From assembly GCF_958298935.1 (NCBI RefSeq), contig NC_084943.1, positions 8,566,001 to 8,630,000 of the forward strand: a DNA stretch of 64,000 nucleotides. Reading direction: 5' to 3'. The stretch's first letter is position 1. The number at the start of each line of letters is the position of its first letter. The position numbers and the translations under genes are program-made. The notes beneath the pieces were generated by a model that saw nothing but the letters and a program-made list of their open reading frames with translations, searched no databases and was not told the DNA's origin. This document shows, piece after piece, positions 57,149 through 64,000 of this stretch. The DNA is from Phragmites australis (Eukaryota; Streptophyta; Magnoliopsida; Poales; Poaceae).

Positions 57149-59206
57149 ATGAAAGTGAGTCAATATTTTGTGATTGTGTATGCTTTATGTTTTGTAGATA
57201 GGGATGCGAGCATATTAATTCCAATCATTCATTCGCATACATGTCAAATTTTTATCACCTCATTGTTGTCCGAATATTCCTTCTTGTTATTATGTCTCTC
57301 TCTTGAAGGCCTTGTCATCACTAACTTTGGTTTTGATGATAGGTTGGAGATACGTAGCAATTCTGGGGACGACGTTCCCATGGGCTCAAGTGGACCTAAT
57401 CCACCCTTGCCACCAACTATGGTGGAAGTGATGTTGAGGATCAAGAAAAACCGTCAAGCTCAAACGGAACTTCTCCAAGAGCTTGTACACAGCACGACCC
57501 CTCGAGGAGGAGGTGGGGCTGAGCGTCACGGTGACTATTTGGACTTCTTTTGCACTCATCCTCTCACCTTCACGTGCATTGAGGATGCCCTTGATGTGGA
57601 TCATTGGCTCTGCTCCATCGAGCAAAAACCCATGCTTCTCTAGTGTGAGGATCATGAGAAAGCTCATTTCACCACCCATCAACTTCATGGCACGGCCAGC
57701 ACATTGTGGACAAATTATCTTGCCCTACAAGAAACCGAGCACCGGATTACTTTTGTGGAGTTTCGCGAAGCTTTCCGCCACTACCACATCCCCAAGGGTG
57801 TGATGGACATTAAGAGGTGGGGGTTCCTTGACTTGGAGCAAAGGGAGAAGTTAATGATGGACTACATGCAAGAATTCAACAACTTGGCCCAATATGCACC
57901 AGGAGAGGTCGACACCGATGCCATGAAACAAGATCGCTTTATTTATGGGTGGTCTCACCGCTGATGCAAGATCGCTTATTGGCTTGAATGTTCTTTGACT
58001 TCAACAAGTTGCAGAACACTTCTCTTACGGTGAAGCACAAGATGAAGATGCATCAAGAAGAGAAGAAGCGTAAGAGGGTCCCATCGCCTTCAGTGGGAGT
58101 GAACTCAAAAGTCTATGCATGGGGATTTCTTTTCCACCCTGTGTAACAGCCTCAGCTACACCGCGACCAATGTGGATGGTGAGGGGTCCATTTTCCCCTC
58201 CTCAAGGACAAGTTCCAAGGCCTGTCAGGAACCAAGAGAGTGTGGACAGTGGCCCAAGGGGCCCATGCTTCAATTTTGGGTGCACCAGGAACTTTGGACG
58301 CGATTGCTGCTTCCACAAGAAAGGAGGCGTGGTGAATGCTCCAAGACCACCACCACTACCAACCACGCAACGACCTTGTCAATCCCACAAAAATGCCCAA
58401 GATCCCAAGCGTGTTCGTGTTAACTACACCACCACTGAAGAAACTTATGAGGGTGACAACATGCTAATAGTTACGCTCTCTGTAAATTCTCATCCTACCA
58501 TCGTTCTTTTCGATTTCGGAGCATCTCATTCCTTTATAAAAATGAGTTATGCCTATCTCTTTATAAGCTAAAAGTTAGAACCACACCTACACCTTATCTC
58601 ATAGAAGCACCCGGAGTAAAAATCCTCACCAATCAAGTAGTTCCATAAGTTTCCATTCTTGTGAATGGGGTCTCTCTTTCCGTGAACTTGTGGGTAATCA
58701 ACACCAAGGGATTAGATATCATTTTAGACATGAATTGGCTCATCAAGAATAGTGCTATTATCAATTGTTCCTAAGAATTATCACTTTTATGAACTCTTCT
58801 GCCGTCCGAGTCTCCCTCAACCTTAAATAGGGCAATTCTTTTCTTTAAGTCTTGGAGGGTGTCGCGACCTCAAACCTCTTGGATATTCCAGTGATATGCA
58901 AGTACTCGGATGTATTTTCGGAGGAATTACTGGGAATGCCGCCCAATTGAGACATCGAATTTATCATTGGGCTCATACCCAGAATGGCCCTGGTATCTAA
59001 AAGACCTTATCGTATGCCTCCAAACTAGTTGGTAGAGTTGAAGTTACAACTTAAGAAATTGCTTAAGAAGGGTTTCATTCGATTGAGCTTTTCACCTTGG
59101 GGATGTCTAGTCCTCTTTGTCAAGAAAAAGGATGACACCTTGAGAATGTGTGTAGACTATCATCCTCTCAATGTGGTCACCGTTAAGAATAAATATCATC
59201 TTTCTT
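57149..59206 (+). pseudogene. Gypsy gag, protease and partial RT
   Basis: Gag starts at ATG 57379 (MGSSGPNPPLPPTMVEVMLR) and continues with DYLDFFCTHPLTFTCIEDAL and WLCSIEQKP, a TAG, then HGTASTLWTNYLALQETEHR and EKLMMDYMQEFNNLAQYAPG. A zinc knuckle near 58270 reads CFNFGCTRNFGRDC (second Cys to Phe). The protease loop reads LFDFGASHSFI near 58508, where DTGAS is expected. RT begins SKRPYRMPPN and [19 protein letters not shown] and stops at about 59206, where LTR-tail sequence takes over. The catalytic YxDD, RNase H and integrase are all absent. Lineage is chromovirus-like, by gag. Confidence 0.8.
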
Positions 59207-60165
59207 GAATTGTCGAGCTCTCAGTCGTGAGCATCCTTAATGTCCATTGAACATCAATTGTAGAGTTTTGATGTTTTGGTGAATGGATTGTATGAGATAT
59301 GTCGGGAGTTGGTTCTTGTATGTGCTATGTTGAGATGGTCATGTTCATATGTTGGCTATGTCTATGTTTATGTTGTCATGATAGGATAGAGATGGTATTT
59401 GAGTTATGTTAGGTGCTCACACTCTTGTGTCATTAAATTTCTTTGGCACATAAATTCATTTAACCTTGTGACCTACTCCATGCTACTCATTCCAATTGCA
59501 TAATCCTTGGAGTCAGGAATATATATACCCTAGGAGTAAGTTTTGCGACTACATTCGTACTCATGATGCTATAGTTCAGTTTTTTGTAGGTGAGGATGAC
59601 TTAGTGTATGGCTATTTCGTGCCCGCTGATGTCGATGAAGGGTAAGAGTAGCAGTGTGCTGCTTGAGATTACTCCGGTGGTGCCTTAGGGTAATGGCACC
59701 ATCTCTTTTGCTGTTTTTAGATGTATTTTCCACTACGTAGTAATGATAAATTGCTAGGATATGAACTTGTTTTATTTTGTTAATTCTAGCACTTGATCAA
59801 TGTTATGTTAAGAGTCCGAACATGTTTATTTGGCTCACATCCTTTAATTTCAGCATGTAATACTTTTGAATTGTTGAACTTGTAATGACTTTAAATACTT
59901 GTAATCTATTTAAATTACTCACTCTTTATTGTGCCGTGATGTGATGAGCTTGTTGTAAAGGTGTGTGTTCTGATCTTGAGCATAGAAACACATACTGGGA
60001 CTACAGGATTGGGTTCGCTTTAATCATTTAGTGGTTGTGATTGTTGCTTTGAGATGTGGATTAGCACGTGGCACGTCGAGAGATGGGCAAATGCTATCTC
60101 TCATCTTATTAGACAATCGGCTGATTTGATTAATTTGAATACAATTTGGACAGTTCTCATAACTA
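59207..60165 (+). repeat. Gypsy LTR tail joined to broken RT
   Basis: Aligns with 40104-40826 and then with 48397-49205 minus its insertion. It begins inside the LTR, so the join to RT at 59206 is a deletion junction. It ends at CTCATAACTAGG, which continues directly into the first satellite monomer. Confidence 0.7.
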
Positions 60166-62422
60166 GGAGGACCATCCGGTGTGTTTTAAGTATGTTTCGC
60201 TCTAGTGAAAACTTTCATAAAATCTACTACTTCGGAACCCATTTTCAGCACTGTCTTCACGAAAATTAGCACTGAAGCAAAACATAAAAATATCTCCAAC
60301 ATAACCTACGACACCTAGGAGACCATCTGTTGTGTTTTTGGTGTGTTTCACTCTAGTTTAAACTTTCCTGAAATCCACTTCGAAACACGTTTTCGGTCCA
60401 TTTTCACAAAAATTAACACTAGAGTGAAATCACTTGAAACAAGCTCCAACATGACCTACGACACCTAGAAGAGCCATTTGGTGTGTTTCACTCTAGTGCA
60501 AACTTTCATGAAATCCACCACATCGGGACTCATTTTTTGTCCTATTTTCACAAAAATTAGCACTGGAGCATAATCACCCGAAAAAAGCTCCAAATAACCT
60601 ACAACACAAAGGAGGGAACATCCGGTTTGTTTTGGGTATGTTTCACTCTGGTGCAAACTTTAATGAAACCCCACTTTGGCACCCGTTTTCACGAATATTA
60701 GCACTGGGGAAAAAACAAATCGAAATAAGTTCCAACATGACTTACCACACCTAGTAAGAACATCTATTGTGTTTTGGGCACATTTTACTCCATTGCAAAC
60801 TTTCGTGAAATCCACCACTTCTGAACTCGTTTTTGATATTGTTTTCACTTAAATTAGAATCGGATTGAAATCAATAAAAAAAAGCTCCAACCTAACCTAT
60901 GACACTTAGGAGGACCATCTAGTGTGTTTTGGCTAGGTTTCACTCTGATGGAAACTTTTGAAATCCACCAATTCAGAACCCGTTTTTGGCTCCATTTTCA
61001 CAAAAATTAGCACTCGAGCGAAATCACCCAAAACAAACAACATGACCTATGATAGCTAGGAGGACCATAGAGTGTGTTTTGGGTGCATTTTGCTCGGTGC
61101 AAATTTTCATGAAATCCACCACTTCTAAACTCATTTTCGGCCCCATTTTCGTGAAAATTAGCACCTGAGCCAATCAACCGAAACAAGCTTTAACATGACT
61201 ACAAACCTAGGAGAACTATCTGGTGTCTTTTGAGCACATTTCGCTCTAGTGTAAACTTTTGTGAAATCCACCATTTTGAAACTTGTTTTCAGCCCATTTT
61301 CACAAAAGCAAGCACAAGAGCAAAATCAACCGAAACAAGCGCCAACATAACCTACGACACCTATGAAGACCATCCGGTGTGTTTTTTGTGTGTCTTGCTC
61401 CGGTACAATCTTTCATGAAATCCACCACTTTGGAACTGTTGGAATTGTTTCCGACCCTGTTTTCATGAAAATTAGCACCACAGCTAAATCAATTGAAACT
61501 AGTTGTCACATGACATATGATACCTAGTAGGAACATGCATTGTGTTTGGACGCATTTTGCTCCGGTGCAAACTTTCGTTAAATCCACCTCTTCGGAACCC
61601 GTTTTCAGCCCCATTTTCAAGAAAATTAGCACTCGAGCGAAATCACCCAAAACAAGCTCTAATATAACCTACGACACCAAGGGGCTACATCTGGTGTGTT
61701 TTTGGCATGTTTCGCTCTGGTGCAATTTTTTATGAAATCCACCACTTCGGAACCCATTTTCACAAAAAATAGCATCAGAGCAAAATCAATCGAAGCAAGC
61801 TCCAACATGACTTAGGACACCTAGTATAAACATCCATTGTGTTTTGGGCGCTTTTCGCTCCGCTACAAACTTTCATGAAATCCACCACTTCAAAATCCAT
61901 TTTCAGCACCGTTTTCATGTAAATCTCTAACATGACCTATGACACCTTGAATGACCATCTAGTGTGTTTTAGGCACGTTTCGCTCTGATGCAAACTTTTG
62001 TCAAAATCCACTACTTCGGACCACGTTTTTGGCCCCATTTTTAATGAAAATTAGCAGAGAAGAGAAATTACCAGAAACAAGCTCCAACATGACCTATGAT
62101 ACCTAAAAGGACCATCTGATGTGTTTCATTTAAGTTTTAGTCCAGTGCAAACTTTGGTGAAATCCACCACTTCGAGACCTGTTCTCGGCCCCATTTTTAT
62201 GACAATTAACACCGGAGCAAAATCAACTGAAACAAGTACCAATATGACCTAGGACACCTTGAGGACCATCCGGTGTGTTTTGGGCATATTTTGCTCCAGG
62301 AGAAACTTTTGTGAAATCCACCACTTTGGAACTCATTTTCGACCCTATTTTCATGGAATTATCACTGTAGCAAAATCACGCAAACAAAATCCAACTTGAC
62401 ATATGATATCTAGGAGGACCAT
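60166..62422. repeat. Centromere-like satellite, about 15 monomers of ~153 bp
   Basis: The box (G)ACCATCCGGTGTGTTTTGGG or a variant recurs at 60171, 60323, 60475, 60626, 60759, 60914, 61063, 61214, 61370, 61532, 61687, 61830, 61955, 62111 and 62265. Most spacings are 149-156 bp; two monomers (133 and 125 bp) have internal deletions. Each monomer also has GAAATCCACCACTTCGGAAC, CCGTTTTCGGCCCCATTTTC, AAAATTAGCAC and GAAACAAGCTCCAACATGAC. The CCCGTTTTCGG and GCGAAA-CACCC-AAACA elements resemble the conserved part of grass centromeric satellites (CentC/CentO type) as I remember them. Open frames here are shadows. Confidence 0.85.
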
Positions 62423-63690
62423 TGTAACAGCCCAAAAACTGGGGTATTTACTTTATGGAAAGAAAAAAAGAAATATAATAAGAAAAACATAAATAGGCGT
62501 AAATGTTTCTAAATCTAGGCAACAAATGTTTGAATTATGAATTGTTTTAATATTCATTGTTTGATGTTTGATGTGCCTTAAATAATTTATATAGTGTACA
62601 TGTGCATGAATGTATATGCCTACAAAGAAAACTATAGATGGAATAAATAATTAAACCTATAGTATATATATCTTAAAAGAGTTTCTAGAACTGATTTTCA
62701 ATTGTTGATTGCAGGTTGGCTAGGGTTGTATGATGGATATATATATATATAGATATATTGCTTGCTTTAAAGAGTTTAGTGAATGAAAAACATAGAGCAT
62801 ATGTGCATACAAATGGGTGTATACAAAATGTTCTAATTTGGTTGCTAGTGTTTGAGTTATGTTTGCTCGAATTGTGTGTGTGTGTATTGCTTGTCTGATG
62901 GAGTGCTTATAAAGTATATGTATAATATACCTGCTGTACGTGTATGCAAATACATGTATGTCCAGCTAGGAAAAAAAAAGGGGGAGAAAGCCAACCGCAG
63001 CTCTTTTCCCTTTCAGCCTGCCTCCTCTGTCCCACTGGGCTCTCTTTCCCTTTTCTTTTCTTCTCCCGGACTGGTGGGTGCTCTGCAGGCATCTCTCTCA
63101 CGTCAGAGGCCGAAGGCCTGGTAGCCCAAGATGGCGCACGGCCGAAGCCCATCACCCCTGTTGCGCCCATCTCCTTCTCCTTTCTCTCTCTGCTAGCGGG
63201 CCCCGCGCACCAGTAGCTTCTTCCACCTCCAGACTTCTGGACGTTTCTCCCTGAGGCCAATCGGACCGCCATGCCGCACCAAATCAAGGCTAGATATGGG
63301 GCAGAATTCCGTTCAGAAGCTGCAAAATGGGGCGGGTTGGGACTCCTCCACCGAGACCCCAACTTAGCCCTACCTAATCTGTTCTCAAACGCGAGGATTG
63401 AATCCGAATCGGACCATCGAGATCTCCGCGCTAGATACAGCTCAGAATTGAAGGGAAGAGGGCATCTAGAAGCTGTGATGACTTATCCCGAAGCTCCACG
63501 GCTTTAACGCAAGAATCAAGATGGAACAGCCGTACTGTTTTGCGTCCGAAAAACAGAGCTGGCAAAGCGGAGTTGCTGCAGATACTGCAAGGAAGGTCGT
63601 CCAGAAGGCTGTCAATGGGACCGAATTAAAATCCGCCACAATCGCACAGAGAGATGGTTAAATGGGACATTCGGACTGACACGGTATGAG
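62423..63690 (+). repeat. Start of a gypsy-type LTR inserted in satellite
   Basis: TGTAACAGCCCAAAAACTGG begins inside a satellite monomer, after GGACCAT. The AT-rich start is followed by a GC-rich part (62990-63520) with an in-frame pyrimidine tract, the usual shape of a long gypsy LTR. No LTR end or primer site is seen. The overlapping frames at 62852-63507 are not supported as genes. Confidence 0.6.
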
Positions 63691-64000
63691 TCTGGCTACG
63701 GCATGGTCTGAACGACCCAGCTACTGTAATGGGCCGTGCCGTGTTAGTCCACGTGCCTCCCCTCGGCCCACGGCACGACCGGTCGGTCACCGTATCGTGC
63801 TGGGTCGGTCCGGGCACAATTTCGGCCCAGCGGCACGGTCGGTCCGGCGGGCACAGTCGGCCCGACAGGCACGGTGCCACAGGCGACCCGTTGGTATAGT
63901 CAGCCCGAAAACATAAAAAATTGCTACAAATTAAAAAAGTATATAGAAAATAGATAAAAATATAAAAAATAGATAAAAATAGCTATAAAATTAAAAATAT
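63691..64000. mobile_element. GC-rich/AT-rich transposon-end-like segment
   Basis: From about 63720 the text repeats CGGCACGG, CGGTCGGT and CGGCCC in both orientations, starting TAATGGGCCGTGCCGTG. It switches abruptly at 63910 to ATAAAAATATAAAAAATAG. This resembles one end of a hAT-type transposon in grasses, but only one end is in the window. Confidence 0.3.

Noticed and set aside
60054..61735. Short plus- and minus-strand frames in the satellite
   Set aside because: They recur with the monomer period and are frames of the satellite itself.
63626..63916. Frames on both strands in GC-rich sequence
   Set aside because: Made of repeated CGGCACGG-type motifs; no protein likeness.

Overview
The window looks like grass (Poaceae) nuclear heterochromatin, probably pericentromeric. 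I found no intact host gene, no rRNA or tRNA gene and no CRISPR array. The grass call rests on the lineages of the retroelement proteins, on CACTA elements with grass-type transposase remnants, and on a roughly 153-bp satellite near the right end that resembles grass centromeric monomers. I cannot name the species.

Layout. 1-365 is unassigned flank. 366-6752 is a minus-strand non-autonomous LTR retrotransposon with two LTRs (the right one truncated) and an interior made largely of three classes of tandem repeat. 6753-8746 is the 3' end of a plus-strand Ty1/copia element (SIRE-like). 8747-10442 is unassigned. From 10443 runs a CACTA DNA transposon whose transposase gene is split. Between its halves sit a gypsy LTR fragment (13022-13651) and a minus-strand Ty3/gypsy chromovirus of Tekay type (13652-22045), which holds the best preserved coding sequence in the window, a 494-codon reverse transcriptase/RNase H frame. 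CACTA-derived repeats and a GC-rich leader follow to 24339. A second, short CACTA element (24340-26477) carries a two-exon TNPA-like gene and a Ulp1-like fragment. It abuts a chromovirus pol fragment (26478-28080).

28081-40826 is a large gypsy-type LTR inferred to be split by two later insertions. One is a small deleted copia element (30000-32865, paired 388-bp LTRs). The other is an internally deleted SIRE-like copia element (33653-39982, paired LTRs of about 1.5 kb) related to the one at 6753-8746. 41318-47830 is a decayed full-length copia element with exact GGACT target-site duplications. 48397-51239 holds gypsy LTR-tail sequence with an insertion, and a retroelement-associated ORF remnant. 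51240-56175 is a minus-strand Tat-type gypsy element with antisense ORFs downstream of pol. It abuts an inverted duplicate of its own RNase H (56165-56455). 57149-59206 is a plus-strand gypsy gag to mid-RT segment fused to LTR-tail sequence (59207-60165), which runs straight into about 15 satellite monomers (60166-62422). The last monomer is cut by the start of another LTR (62423 onward), and a GC-rich to AT-rich transposon-end-like segment closes the window.

No genes here work together as a pathway. The window is a record of nested insertion, deletion, inversion and decay. The points most worth following up are the satellite and its junctions, the antisense ORF whose in-frame stops are all TAG, the inverted RNase H, and the exactly registered 108-bp repeats in the first element.
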